Shown here: positions 1 to 6,824 of the stretch, piece after piece
Position numbering within the stretch: the stretch's first letter is position 1
Layout: every line of letters begins with the position of its first letter
Source: an uncultured Spirochaetaceae bacterium
Lineage (GTDB): Bacteria > Spirochaetota > Spirochaetia > Treponematales > Treponemataceae
DNA length: 9,639 nucleotides
Assembly (NCBI GenBank): GCA_937875245.1
Contig: CALNCH010000287.1
Coordinates: 1-9,639 of the forward strand
Direction of reading: 5' to 3'
Position numbers and translations under genes: made by a program
The notes under the pieces: model-generated
Told to the model about the DNA's origin: nothing
The model's input: only the letters and a program-made list of their open reading frames with translations
The model's database searches: none

Positions 1-1
1 T

Positions 2-355
2 GGACCTGAAAATATCAAATTATCGAAAGAAGAGATACAACGAGTGGTAACAGAATGTTTGAAAACCACTGGATTGTTAGAAAAAAGAGAAGAAAAAACT
101 GCCAGTTTGTCTTTAGGACAAAAACAAAAACTTGCATTAGCAGGAATTTTAGCCTTATCTCCTTCAATTTTAATTTTAGACGAATCTGTTTCTATGGTTG
201 ACCCAGAAATGCGTAATGCTATTCTAGATTTTTTAGATGACTGGTGGAAACAAGGTCATACAATAATACACATTACTCATGATTGTGATGAGGCTGCTCG
301 AGCAAACCGTATTTTGGAAAACTTATTTTTGATGGACCACAAAAAAGCTTTGTAG
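2..355 (+). CDS. ECF transporter ATPase domain (EcfA-like), 5'-partial and ending at a frameshift
   Basis: This is the C-terminal half of an ABC ATPase of the energy-coupling factor type, which hydrolyses ATP on the cytoplasmic face to drive vitamin or metal uptake. The frame is open from the window edge (first residues GPENIKLSKEE), so the start and Walker A lie upstream. Visible motifs are the signature LSLGQ (107-121, a variant of LSGGQ), Walker B ILILDES with Asp-Glu at 179-184, the D-loop SMVDP, and the switch His in ITHD (278-280). The 'DES..M.DP' wording is typical of ECF ATPases. After ANRI the protein leaves the family pattern and stops at TAG 353-355. The expected continuation (GKLIFDGP) is in the -1 frame from about 316 and runs without a stop into the next ATPase domain. 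I infer that this was the first domain of a longer fused protein. Domain call is firm; the substrate is unknown. Confidence 0.85.
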   Translation, partial: GPENIKLSKEEIQRVVTECLKTTGLLEKREEKTASLSLGQKQKLALAGILALSPSILILDESVSMVDPEMRNAILDFLDDWWKQGHTIIHITHDCDEAARANRILENLFLMDHKKAL

Positions 356-417
356 AAAATATCCTTTTACAAGAAAACATTTTTGGAAAAGGAGCAATAA
401 GATCTTTTTCTAAACCG
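311..417 (+). other. Frameshift junction between the two ECF ATPase domains
   Basis: Up to about 316 the family match is in the frame of the upstream ATPase. From 316 it continues one frame back as GKLIFDGPQKSF, reaching the ATPase/EcfT frame with no stop. That -1 frame is open from 292 (a TGA lies at 289-291). The join needs one base more than is present, modulo 3. A simple model is loss of one copy of a TGGAAAA tandem repeat (7 bp), which would restore LENGKLIFDG. A run of six A lies at 341-346, seven bases before the premature stop, so -1 ribosomal slippage or an extra transcribed A could also join the frames. Confidence 0.7.
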
Positions 418-1755
418 TTGAATACAAACATTGCTTTAGCTGTTTCAGAATTGTCTTTTTCTTATGATGGACAAAAACCTCTTTTTTCTGATTTTTCTGT
501 TGCCTTTGAAGAAGGTTCTTTAACCTCAATTATGGGAGTTTCTGGATCTGGTAAATCAACTTTTTTTGAATTAGTGGCAGGGTTATTGCCTTATAACGCT
601 GGCTCTATTTCCTGCAATTCAAAACCTGTTTTAGCCTTGCAAGAAACCGAAAATGCTTTGTTTGAAGAATTTGTTGCTGATGATGTAGCCTTTGGCCCTA
701 GTAATCAGGGAATAACTGGAAAAGAATTAAAAGAGAGAGTTGAGTGGGCCATGGAGATGTGTGGTCTTTCATTTAATACCTTTGCAGACAGACAAACCTT
801 TGCACTGAGCGGGGGCGAAAAACGTAAGGTTTCTTTAGCCACCATTATAGCCTTACATTCTAATGTATATTTATTTGATGAACCCACTGCTGGTTTGGAT
901 CCTATCAGTAGAACTCGTATTTTAAAAACGATGGAACAGCTAGTTGCGTCAGGAAAAACAGTTATTTATTCTACCCATAGAATAGAAGAAGGCTCTTTTG
1001 CTGACCGATGTATCACCCTAGAAAATGGTGTAATAGTGTCAGACACAAGCCCTGTTTCTGTCCCCTTTGAAAGGACCTTACCAAATATTGAAAAACTTGA
1101 TACCAGTTTATTACAGGGACTTTCTGCTACTGCCAGTGGATTGTATCAAAAAAAAGCCTCGGTAATTCATAGAATGGCTCCTGCACCAAAAGTAATAGTT
1201 TTTTTAACCCTTTTTATTACTGGGCTTCTTTTACCTTCGATTTCAACTTTAGCAATTGGAACGGTTTTTTGTTGGGGATATGCTCTTTTAGCAAAGTATT
1301 CTATAAAAAAACTGATTTATACTTTTATACTTTTTTTACCCTGGTTAGCTTTGTTTGCTTTTTTGCAATTTTTACTTATGGTCCCTCGATTAGAGGTAAC
1401 TCCGGAAAAAATTACACTTATTATAACTACAATACTTCATGTATTGTCTGCTTATCCTGTTGTGGTAGGTTTTTTGTATTCTACAGATGAAAGTGAAATT
1501 TTAGATGGTTTAAAAATACTATTCCGTAATAGACATCTTTCTTTGCTTTTTTCTTTGGTTTTTAGATTCGTTCCCTTGTTATCTGATATTGCGGCTCAAA
1601 TAATTAAAGTGCAAATTATTCGAGGGGGTTTAAAACCAAAGAAAGGTTTTTTTAATAAAATTAAAATTATGTTGCCCCTTTTTGTTCCACTTATTTTACA
1701 AACACTGAGACGGGCAGAATCTTTTGGAGAAACCTTAGATGCTCGTTATTTTTAA
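418..1755 (+). CDS. Fused ECF transporter: second ATPase domain plus EcfT transmembrane domain
   Basis: Residues 1-220 are an ABC ATPase: Walker A GVSGSGKST (40-48), Q-loop Gln 75, signature LSGGE (130-134), Walker B YLFDEP (151-156), D-loop GLDP, switch His 187. Residues about 255-445 are an EcfT-like membrane subunit. It has hydrophobic segments near 258-292, 297-322 and 332-355, then coupling helices with the two ECF motifs: AQIIKVQIIRGG (393-404) and RRAESFGETLDAR (431-443). The second motif ends AR-Tyr instead of the usual ARG, and the protein stops two residues later, so the C-terminal helix most EcfT proteins have is missing. The TTG at 418 is a doubtful start: it has no ribosome-binding site, and homology runs upstream in the same frame to about 316. 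I infer that the original gene encoded EcfA-EcfA-EcfT in one chain. The S component is not in the window, so the cargo is unknown. Confidence 0.88.
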   Translation: MNTNIALAVSELSFSYDGQKPLFSDFSVAFEEGSLTSIMGVSGSGKSTFFELVAGLLPYNAGSISCNSKPVLALQETENALFEEFVADDVAFGPSNQGITGKELKERVEWAMEMCGLSFNTFADRQTFALSGGEKRKVSLATIIALHSNVYLFDEPTAGLDPISRTRILKTMEQLVASGKTVIYSTHRIEEGSFADRCITLENGVIVSDTSPVSVPFERTLPNIEKLDTSLLQGLSATASGLYQKKASVIHRMAPAPKVIVFLTLFITGLLLPSISTLAIGTVFCWGYALLAKYSIKKLIYTFILFLPWLALFAFLQFLLMVPRLEVTPEKITLIITTILHVLSAYPVVVGFLYSTDESEILDGLKILFRNRHLSLLFSLVFRFVPLLSDIAAQIIKVQIIRGGLKPKKGFFNKIKIMLPLFVPLILQTLRRAESFGETLDARYF

Positions 1756-1764
1756 GGATTACAT

Positions 1765-2337
1765 ATGGAAAACCAAGTAACAGAAATAGAATTAAAATAT
1801 TGCCCTTCTTGTGGAAAAAAGACACTTATCTATCTTAATAGAAGGCATTGGGTTTGTTCTGATTGTGGTTTTGATTTATATAATAATGTAGCTGCTGCTG
1901 TAGGTTTGCTGTTTATTATTACTAAAGAAATTGAAGGTAATAAATTAAAACTGTTACTTTGTACAAAAAGAGGAAAAGAACCAAGAAAAAATTATTTTGG
2001 ACTTCCAGGAGGATTTGTTGATCCAAATGAAAGTGCTGAAGAGGCTTGTTTTCGAGAGTGCAAAGAAGAAACAGGTATGGAACCTGAGTCTGTAAAATAT
2101 ATTTGTTCTTATCAAAATACCTATTGGTACAAAAATATTGAGTATAAAACCTGTGATTTATTTTTTTTGGCTCAGGTTTCTGATAACACCGTTTTTGAAA
2201 AGTTAGTACCAGAGGATGCTGAAGAAATAACATCATATCAGTTTTTCCCTGTAAATACTGTTGATGAGATAAAAGCAATTCCTTTCGCCTTTCCTAGCGC
2301 AGAATATGCCCTTCTTTCCTGGTTGGAGACCCAATAA
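1765..2337 (+). CDS. Nudix hydrolase with N-terminal zinc ribbon
   Basis: This 190-residue protein cleaves a nucleoside diphosphate linked to another moiety (family knowledge; substrate not predictable here). A zinc ribbon is formed by Cys13, Cys16, Cys31 and Cys34 (CPSC and CSDC). The Nudix box fits GX5EX7REUXEEXGU at residues 83-105: Gly83, Glu89, Arg97-Glu98, Glu101-Glu102, Gly104. The metal-binding glutamates are all present. It resembles NADH pyrophosphatase NudC in having a zinc ribbon, but the NudC SQPWPFPxS motif is absent after the box, so NAD(H) should not be assumed. The start is well supported: AAGGA at 1754-1758 lies 6 nt before ATG and overlaps the stop of the ECF gene. The gap to the ECF gene is 9 nt and to hrpB zero, so the three are almost certainly cotranscribed. 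It is cytoplasmic, with no signal peptide. Confidence 0.9.
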   Translation: MENQVTEIELKYCPSCGKKTLIYLNRRHWVCSDCGFDLYNNVAAAVGLLFIITKEIEGNKLKLLLCTKRGKEPRKNYFGLPGGFVDPNESAEEACFRECKEETGMEPESVKYICSYQNTYWYKNIEYKTCDLFFLAQVSDNTVFEKLVPEDAEEITSYQFFPVNTVDEIKAIPFAFPSAEYALLSWLETQ

Positions 2338-4713
2338 GTGTCTCTTCAGTCTTTACCAATTTTTAATCAACTAGATACAATTTGTAACTCTCTTAAAACA
2401 TCTTCCTCTCATTTTCTTGTGTTAACTGCTGAAACAGCAGCAGGAAAATCAACTGGGGTTCCCTGTGCTTTATTAAAAGCTTTTTCAAAAAAAATATATG
2501 TTTTGGAACCCAGAAAGCTGTCTGTATTTGGAGTGGCAAATCGTATTTCAGAATTATTAGGGGAAAAAATTGGAGAAAGTATTGGATATAGAGTTCACTT
2601 GGAAAAGAAGGTTTCAGAAAAAAACCGTTTAGAGGTGATGACAGAGGGAATGTTGCTTCCTCTGTTACAGAAAGATCCTTCTTTGTCTGGTGTCGATGTA
2701 GTGGTTTTAGACGAATTTCATGAGCGAAGTGTTAACGGCGATTTATTATTGTCTTTTTTAAAAGAGGCAGTTACTTTACGGGATGATTTATTTATCCTTG
2801 TTATGTCTGCTACCATGGATACCGAAAAAGTCAGCAGTTTTCTTAAATGCCCTGTTTTAACTGTGCCAGGAAGACAGTATCCTGTAGAAGTAATACATCC
2901 TACTGAGTTAATAAATTCTAGTGAAAAGCAAAACTGGTCCATCGGTTTTTTTTGTAAAGAAGCAATTATAAAAGTTTTGTATTCTGAAAAGGGTGATATC
3001 TTGGTATTTTTACCAGGAATTGCTGATATCAGATTATGTGAAAAACTGTTACGTGAATGGTTGGAACAAAAAGCTTTTGATATAGAAATAATTATTTTAC
3101 ATAGTACTATTCCTTTTTCTCAACAAAAAAAAGTATATGACATTACTAGCGAAAAACGTCGAGTCATTTTATCTTCAGCTATTGCAGAAACATCAATTAC
3201 GGTTCCAAGAATAACTACCGTAATTGATTCAGGTTTTTCCCGAATAAACCGTTATGATCAAACAACTGGAATGAATGCACTTTCTACAGAAATTGAAAGT
3301 GTTTTTTCCAGTGAACAGAGAAAAGGTCGAGCTGGTCGATTAGGGCCTGGTCTTTGCTATCGTTTGTGGAATCCTGCAAATGTACGTATTGAAAAAATGC
3401 CAGCTGAGATTTTGCGGTCAGACTTGGTTCCTTTGGTTTTGGAATGCGCCTTGTGGGGAGTAAAAAAGATTACTGATTTAGAGTGGTTAGATACTCCATC
3501 ATGTGGAGGGTGGAATCAAGCCGTAGAATTATTGAGCAATTTAGGTTGTTTGGAAAAGGGTAGCATTACTTCTTTTGGTAAAGAAGTTCTTTCTTTGGGT
3601 ATTCATCCTCGTCTTGGAGTGGTGGCTCTTAAAGGAGGGGTAGAATATGCAATTAAATATGCTCTTGGTGAAAAAGAAAAAGATTCTAAACGGTTACAGT
3701 TTGAACAAGATATAAATAGACGATTATCTTTTTGTAAAGTAGAGAAAAATCCTGGTTGGTATGCTTTATTACAAGGATATCCAGATAGATTGGCATATAA
3801 AATTGAATCACAGATATATCAGTTTCCTTCTGGGAAAAAAGGTAAGTTACTAGATCCTACTTTAGATGATAAGTGGATTATTGCACCTTTAGTACAATTA
3901 GGAGATGGATTGGGTATTATTCAATCCTTTGAAAGAATTCCTTCTGATCCTTCTTCTCAAGAGCTTTTTTTTACCTGGTTACAAATACACAAATCTGTTA
4001 AATCAGAAGTTACATTTGCAGAAATAAAGTCCAAAGAAAAAAGAATACAAAAGCACCAGATAGAGTGTTTTGGTAAAATTGTATTGAGTAAAACTGGTGT
4101 TGAAGTTGATGAATCTGTAATTGGAGCAAGTGGATTAAGCTTGGCGGCAGAAGCATGGTGTTCAACTATCGAAAACAAAGGTTTTTTTGCTCCAAATTTA
4201 CTTCCTTGGACAAAGAATACAGAATCCTTATTTAAAAGAGCAGAATTTTACTTTTATCACAAACTACATCAGAATATAGAAATTGCTCTTATGGAAAATC
4301 TATCAGAATGGTTTGCTCCCTTTGTACCTCTTAATGGAAACATAACTGAAAAAATCTTTGAGCAATCTTTAGATTATGCTTTTTCTAATTATAACTTAAA
4401 TACTCATGTTCCTCAAAAAATCATTTTACAAAATGGAAAAGCACGAAATCTTAGTTATGAAATTCTTGATACTAAACACGGACCAATACCTGTTTTAGAA
4501 GTAGTAATTCAAGATTTATTTGGAACCTACTCAATACCTTCTATTTTAGGTGTTAAAGTTTTATTAAAGTTATTATCTCCTGCAAGAATACCTTTGCAAA
4601 TTACTGAAGATTTAGAAGGGTTTTGGAAAAATACTTGGCCAGAAATATGCAAAGAAATGAAAGGTCGATATCCTAAACACAACTGGGATTACACAAAAAT
4701 TACAAAAGAATAA
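2338..4713 (+). CDS. hrpB: ATP-dependent helicase HrpB (DEAH/RHA family)
   Basis: The product has 791 residues, close to the family's usual ~800. All superfamily-2 helicase motifs are present in order: Walker A AETAAGKST (31-39), EPRKLS (57-62), TEG (102-104), Walker B DEFHER (125-130, the HrpB form of DEAH), SAT (157-159), LVFLPG (222-227), the motif V region SSAIAETSITVPR (279-291), and QRKGRAGR (327-334) with its arginines. The C-terminus carries the HrpB hallmark EMKGRYPKH (about 773-781), which separates it from HrpA. It is a presumed RNA helicase; the cellular role of bacterial HrpB is poorly defined. The GTG start follows the Nudix TAA directly and has GGAG at 2325-2328, 9 nt upstream. 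The N-terminus LPIFNQLDTI matches where HrpB proteins normally begin. The gene is intact. It is unrelated to the AraC-type type III secretion regulator also called HrpB. Confidence 0.95.
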   Translation: MSLQSLPIFNQLDTICNSLKTSSSHFLVLTAETAAGKSTGVPCALLKAFSKKIYVLEPRKLSVFGVANRISELLGEKIGESIGYRVHLEKKVSEKNRLEVMTEGMLLPLLQKDPSLSGVDVVVLDEFHERSVNGDLLLSFLKEAVTLRDDLFILVMSATMDTEKVSSFLKCPVLTVPGRQYPVEVIHPTELINSSEKQNWSIGFFCKEAIIKVLYSEKGDILVFLPGIADIRLCEKLLREWLEQKAFDIEIIILHSTIPFSQQKKVYDITSEKRRVILSSAIAETSITVPRITTVIDSGFSRINRYDQTTGMNALSTEIESVFSSEQRKGRAGRLGPGLCYRLWNPANVRIEKMPAEILRSDLVPLVLECALWGVKKITDLEWLDTPSCGGWNQAVELLSNLGCLEKGSITSFGKEVLSLGIHPRLGVVALKGGVEYAIKYALGEKEKDSKRLQFEQDINRRLSFCKVEKNPGWYALLQGYPDRLAYKIESQIYQFPSGKKGKLLDPTLDDKWIIAPLVQLGDGLGIIQSFERIPSDPSSQELFFTWLQIHKSVKSEVTFAEIKSKEKRIQKHQIECFGKIVLSKTGVEVDESVIGASGLSLAAEAWCSTIENKGFFAPNLLPWTKNTESLFKRAEFYFYHKLHQNIEIALMENLSEWFAPFVPLNGNITEKIFEQSLDYAFSNYNLNTHVPQKIILQNGKARNLSYEILDTKHGPIPVLEVVIQDLFGTYSIPSILGVKVLLKLLSPARIPLQITEDLEGFWKNTWPEICKEMKGRYPKHNWDYTKITKE

Positions 4714-4720
4714 GAAGTAC

Positions 4721-4750
4721 TTGACATATACCTACCGTTCGGTATATAAA
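4721..4750 (+). promoter_or_regulatory. Sigma70-type promoter of the tetR gene
   Basis: A perfect -35 box TTGACA (4721-4726) is followed by TATAAA (4745-4750) at 18 bp, or ATATAA at 17 bp. It starts only 7 nt after the hrpB stop. The expected transcription start, about 7 nt after the -10 box, falls at about 4757, exactly on the ATG of the regulator, which predicts a leaderless mRNA. This box also explains why the in-frame TTG at 4721 is not the start codon. Confidence 0.8.
4726..4747 (+). promoter_or_regulatory. Palindromic operator, probable TetR autoregulatory site
   Basis: This is a 22-bp inverted repeat with perfect 7-bp arms ATATACC (4726-4732) and GGTATAT (4741-4747). The two half-sites match at 9 of 11 positions overall, with core TACCGTTCGGTA. 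It lies between and over the -35 and -10 boxes, so a bound dimer would block RNA polymerase. Size, symmetry and placement next to a TetR gene are typical of TetR-family autoregulation. Binding itself is inferred. Confidence 0.75.
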
Positions 4751-4756
4751 AAGTGC

Positions 4757-5365
4757 ATGAATGAAACATTACCAGTATCAAGACAAAATAATCGTGTTCA
4801 CATTTTGGAAACAGCGTTAAAACTATTTTCTGAAAAAGGATTTGAAGGCACTGGAGTCCAAGACTTAGCAGAAAGCGCAGGCGTTACAAAACCCACACTA
4901 TACTACTTTTTTAAAAGTAAAGAAGGTATCTTAAGAGGAGTGTGGGAACATTATTCACTGGATTTTATTAGAGAAATGGAAGAAGCCTGTGTATATAGAC
5001 CCCATGTATCTGAATACGAAAAAGACGTTTTTCCTCAACTGTGCAAAATAGCAGAAACTATTGGTAAACTTGCTTCTGAACATAATTACTTTTTCCATCT
5101 TATGGTTATGCAGAACTTTGCTCCCTCTCAATCTCCTACTGTTGCCTTATTATCAGATTTACAAGAAAAACCATATAAACTTTTGGCTCAGTTTTTTTTA
5201 GATGTAGGTAAAGCTCACGGTAATGTTAAAGGAAAAGAAGAATTACTGTCTTATACCTTTATGTCTGCAGTCTATATCGAAATAGTGACATCGGAAAAAA
5301 TAGAGAATAAAGAAAAAGATTTTGCCATGGTTGTTAAACAATTTATGCATGGTATTTTTTCATAA
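4757..5365 (+). CDS. TetR/AcrR-family transcriptional regulator
   Basis: The product is a 202-residue one-component repressor: an N-terminal DNA-binding domain and a C-terminal ligand-binding, dimerising domain. Helix 1 reads RVHILETALKLFSEKGFEGT (residues 13-32). The helix-turn-helix covers about 33-52 with the hallmark GVTKPTLYYFFKSKEGIL. The C-terminal part (60-202) is helical and poorly conserved, so the inducer cannot be predicted. I chose ATG 4757 because the in-frame TTG at 4721 is the -35 box of the promoter. No ribosome-binding site precedes this ATG, and the -10 box ends 6 nt before it, which suggests leaderless translation. An operator-like palindrome overlaps the promoter, so autorepression is likely. 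The amylase gene begins 15 nt after the stop and should share the transcript. Confidence 0.9.
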   Translation: MNETLPVSRQNNRVHILETALKLFSEKGFEGTGVQDLAESAGVTKPTLYYFFKSKEGILRGVWEHYSLDFIREMEEACVYRPHVSEYEKDVFPQLCKIAETIGKLASEHNYFFHLMVMQNFAPSQSPTVALLSDLQEKPYKLLAQFFLDVGKAHGNVKGKEELLSYTFMSAVYIEIVTSEKIENKEKDFAMVVKQFMHGIFS

Positions 5366-5367
5366 TT

Positions 5368-5373
5368 GGAGAG
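5368..5373 (+). promoter_or_regulatory. Ribosome-binding site deciding the amylase start
   Basis: GGAGAG lies 7 nt before ATG 5381. The alternative in-frame TTG at 5366 overlaps this site and would add five residues (MESID) not typical of the family, so ATG 5381 is preferred. Confidence 0.75.
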
Positions 5374-5380
5374 TATTGAT

Positions 5381-5959
5381 ATGTGGTTTAAAAATGCAAT
5401 TTTTTATCAGATTTATCCTTTGGGATTTTGTAATGTTCCAAAACAAAATAGTTGGGATTATTCTAATTCATGGAATAATGCTTGTGCTCCTTTAGACTCA
5501 AATAATAGTGAAAATATTCGAAAGGTATGCAATTGGATTCCTCATTTACAAAAATTACAGATAAATGCAGTTTATTTTTCTCCTCTCTTTCAATCTGACT
5601 CACATGGATATGATACAAGAGATTATTACACTATTGATAGTCGGTTAGGCTCCAATGATGATTTCGCTTTTGTGTGCAATGAGTTGCATTCTCATGGCAT
5701 TAGAGTTGTAGTAGATGGTGTTTTTAATCATGTAGGACGTGGATTTTGGGCTTTTCGAGATGTGTTAAAAAACAGAGAAAATTCTCTATACAAAGATTGG
5801 TTTTTTATTGATTGGAATCGAGATTCTGTATGGAAAGATTCTCAGGGAAGGGGAGATGGCTTTTTCACAGAAGGTTGGGAAGGTCATTATGATTTAGTAA
5901 AATTAAATTTAAGAAATCCTGCAGTGGTAGATCATTTATTTGGTGCAATTAAAAAATGA
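5381..5959 (+). CDS. GH13 amylase, N-terminal fragment (before the frameshift)
   Basis: This fragment encodes 192 residues from ATG with a good ribosome-binding site. It contains the first half of the catalytic barrel, including HGYDTRDYYTID (75-86) and region I VDGVFNHVG (111-119), and ends at GHYDLVKLNLRNPAVVDHLF then GAIKK. It lacks the nucleophile and the acid/base residue, so this fragment alone cannot be catalytic. Confidence 0.75.
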   Translation: MWFKNAIFYQIYPLGFCNVPKQNSWDYSNSWNNACAPLDSNNSENIRKVCNWIPHLQKLQINAVYFSPLFQSDSHGYDTRDYYTIDSRLGSNDDFAFVCNELHSHGIRVVVDGVFNHVGRGFWAFRDVLKNRENSLYKDWFFIDWNRDSVWKDSQGRGDGFFTEGWEGHYDLVKLNLRNPAVVDHLFGAIKK

Positions 5960-6791
5960 ACTGTTTCATATCGATGGAATTCGTCTAGATGTGGCATATT
6001 GCTTAGATGATAATTTTTTACAGCAATTGCGGAGTTTTACTGAATCTTTGCCTGGAGAAAAACTGGTATTAATTGGAGAAATTTTATTTGGAGACTATAA
6101 TACTAAAGTAAATGACAAAATGCTTCATAGTTGTACAAATTATGAGTGCTACAAAGGGTTGTGGTCAAGCTGTAATGATAACAACTTGTTTGAAATTGCT
6201 TACGCTTTTAATCGACAGCAAGGTGTAGCCGAAAATCATAACAACCAAATAGGTATTTATGCTGGAAAGTCATTGTTTTCTTTTGTAGATAATCATGATG
6301 TAAGCCGATTAGCCAGTACTGTTACAAAAAAAGAATACTTAGCTATTATTTATGGAATGTTATTTTCTATGCATGGAACTCCTTGTTTATATTATGGTAG
6401 TGAATGGGGAATTCTAGGTGATAAAAAAGGAGGAGATCATGGGTTACGACCTTGTTTGTCTCATCCTGAATGGAATGAATTAACAGATTTTATAGCAAAG
6501 CTATCTTATTTACATTCTGTAAAAAAAGCTTTGTATGAAGGTACATATACTCAATTAATGATTACTAATTCCCAATTAATTTTTATGCGAAAAATTGGTA
6601 ATGAAAAACCAATAGTAGTAGCAATAAACATATCAGATTCTGAGTATTGGGCTGTTCCCAACAATTCTGCATATGGGGCTTTTTCAGGATTAAGCGGTAA
6701 TTGGAAAAATCTGATTACTGGTGAAATTGAATCACTTTCAGGTTCTTTATGTTTAGCCTCAAAAAGTATTCTCTTTATTGAAGAACAGTAA
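5940..6791 (+). CDS. GH13 amylase, C-terminal fragment (after the frameshift)
   Basis: Family similarity begins at NELFHIDGIRLDVAY (from 5955). It includes all three catalytic carboxylates and the C-terminal beta domain. The frame's first possible start is a TTG at 5940 inside the first fragment, with no ribosome-binding site, and the residues before Asn5955 do not match the family. I regard it as the second half of one gene and not as an independent gene. The C-terminal region (IVVAINISDSEY onwards) looks complete. Confidence 0.7.
   Translation: MVQLKNELFHIDGIRLDVAYCLDDNFLQQLRSFTESLPGEKLVLIGEILFGDYNTKVNDKMLHSCTNYECYKGLWSSCNDNNLFEIAYAFNRQQGVAENHNNQIGIYAGKSLFSFVDNHDVSRLASTVTKKEYLAIIYGMLFSMHGTPCLYYGSEWGILGDKKGGDHGLRPCLSHPEWNELTDFIAKLSYLHSVKKALYEGTYTQLMITNSQLIFMRKIGNEKPIVVAINISDSEYWAVPNNSAYGAFSGLSGNWKNLITGEIESLSGSLCLASKSILFIEEQ
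5951..5959 (+). other. Amylase frameshift site at an A6 run
   Basis: Six A (5951-5956) encode Lys-Lys and are followed at once by the TGA stop. Restoring AATGG here (an AATGGAATG direct repeat collapsed to AATG, 5 bp lost) gives KKWNELFHIDG. This matches the family spacing K-W-x3-F-x-I-D-G exactly. Reading five A in place of six would also join the frames, at the cost of Lys-Trp. Confidence 0.65.
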
Positions 6792-6824
6792 TAAAGAATT
6801 GAAAGATGTAAAAAGTGTTGATAG

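Larger units (their letters stand above)
5381..6791 (+). pseudogene. Cytoplasmic alpha-amylase family (GH13) gene, split by a frameshift
   Basis: Together the two frames encode about 470 residues of a GH13 (beta/alpha)8-barrel enzyme acting on alpha-1,4-glucans or maltodextrins. The N-terminus AIFYQIYPLGFCN has no signal peptide, so it would work on intracellular glycogen or imported oligosaccharides. All four GH13 regions survive: DGVFNH (region I), RLDVA with the nucleophile Asp (5988-5990), IGEILF with the acid/base Glu (6078-6080), and FVDNHD with the transition-state Asp (6297-6299). A C-terminal beta domain follows to FIEEQ. The first frame stops at TGA 5957-5959 right after GAIKK, where relatives continue with Trp and three residues into F-x-IDG. 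The second frame resumes at NELFHIDG. The lesion looks like a 5-bp loss and is otherwise the only defect. It could be a recent pseudogene, a sequencing error, or slippage-rescued. It is cotranscribed with the TetR gene. Confidence 0.8.

Noticed and set aside
705..887. Minus-strand reading frame of 60 codons inside the ECF gene
   Set aside because: It lies wholly inside a clearly coding ATPase domain, has no ribosome-binding site and no recognisable protein pattern.
1269..1490. Plus-strand frame of 73 codons within the EcfT domain
   Set aside because: It is an alternative frame of a well-supported membrane domain, with low-complexity Phe/Tyr composition.
1922..2278. Minus-strand frame of 118 codons opposite the Nudix gene
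   Set aside because: It is antisense to the intact Nudix box; its composition reflects the reverse of A+T-rich coding DNA.
1765..2337. NADH pyrophosphatase NudC
   Set aside because: The zinc ribbon fits, but the NudC-specific SQPWPFPxS motif after the Nudix box is absent.
2718..2942. Minus-strand frame of 74 codons opposite hrpB
   Set aside because: It is antisense to helicase motifs II and III of an intact gene and has no initiation signals.
3957..4178. Minus-strand frame of 73 codons opposite hrpB
   Set aside because: It is antisense to conserved hrpB sequence and has no domain or initiation signal.
2338..4713. Type III secretion regulator HrpB
   Set aside because: The name is shared, but this protein has all DEAH helicase motifs and no AraC-type DNA-binding domain.
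4726..4747. Terminator hairpin of hrpB
   Set aside because: The inverted repeat could fold in RNA but has no T tract after it and sits exactly in a strong promoter, so an operator is the better reading.
4721..4756. TTG at 4721 as start of the TetR protein
   Set aside because: The TTG is the first three bases of the TTGACA -35 box, and the codons up to 4756 are promoter and operator sequence.
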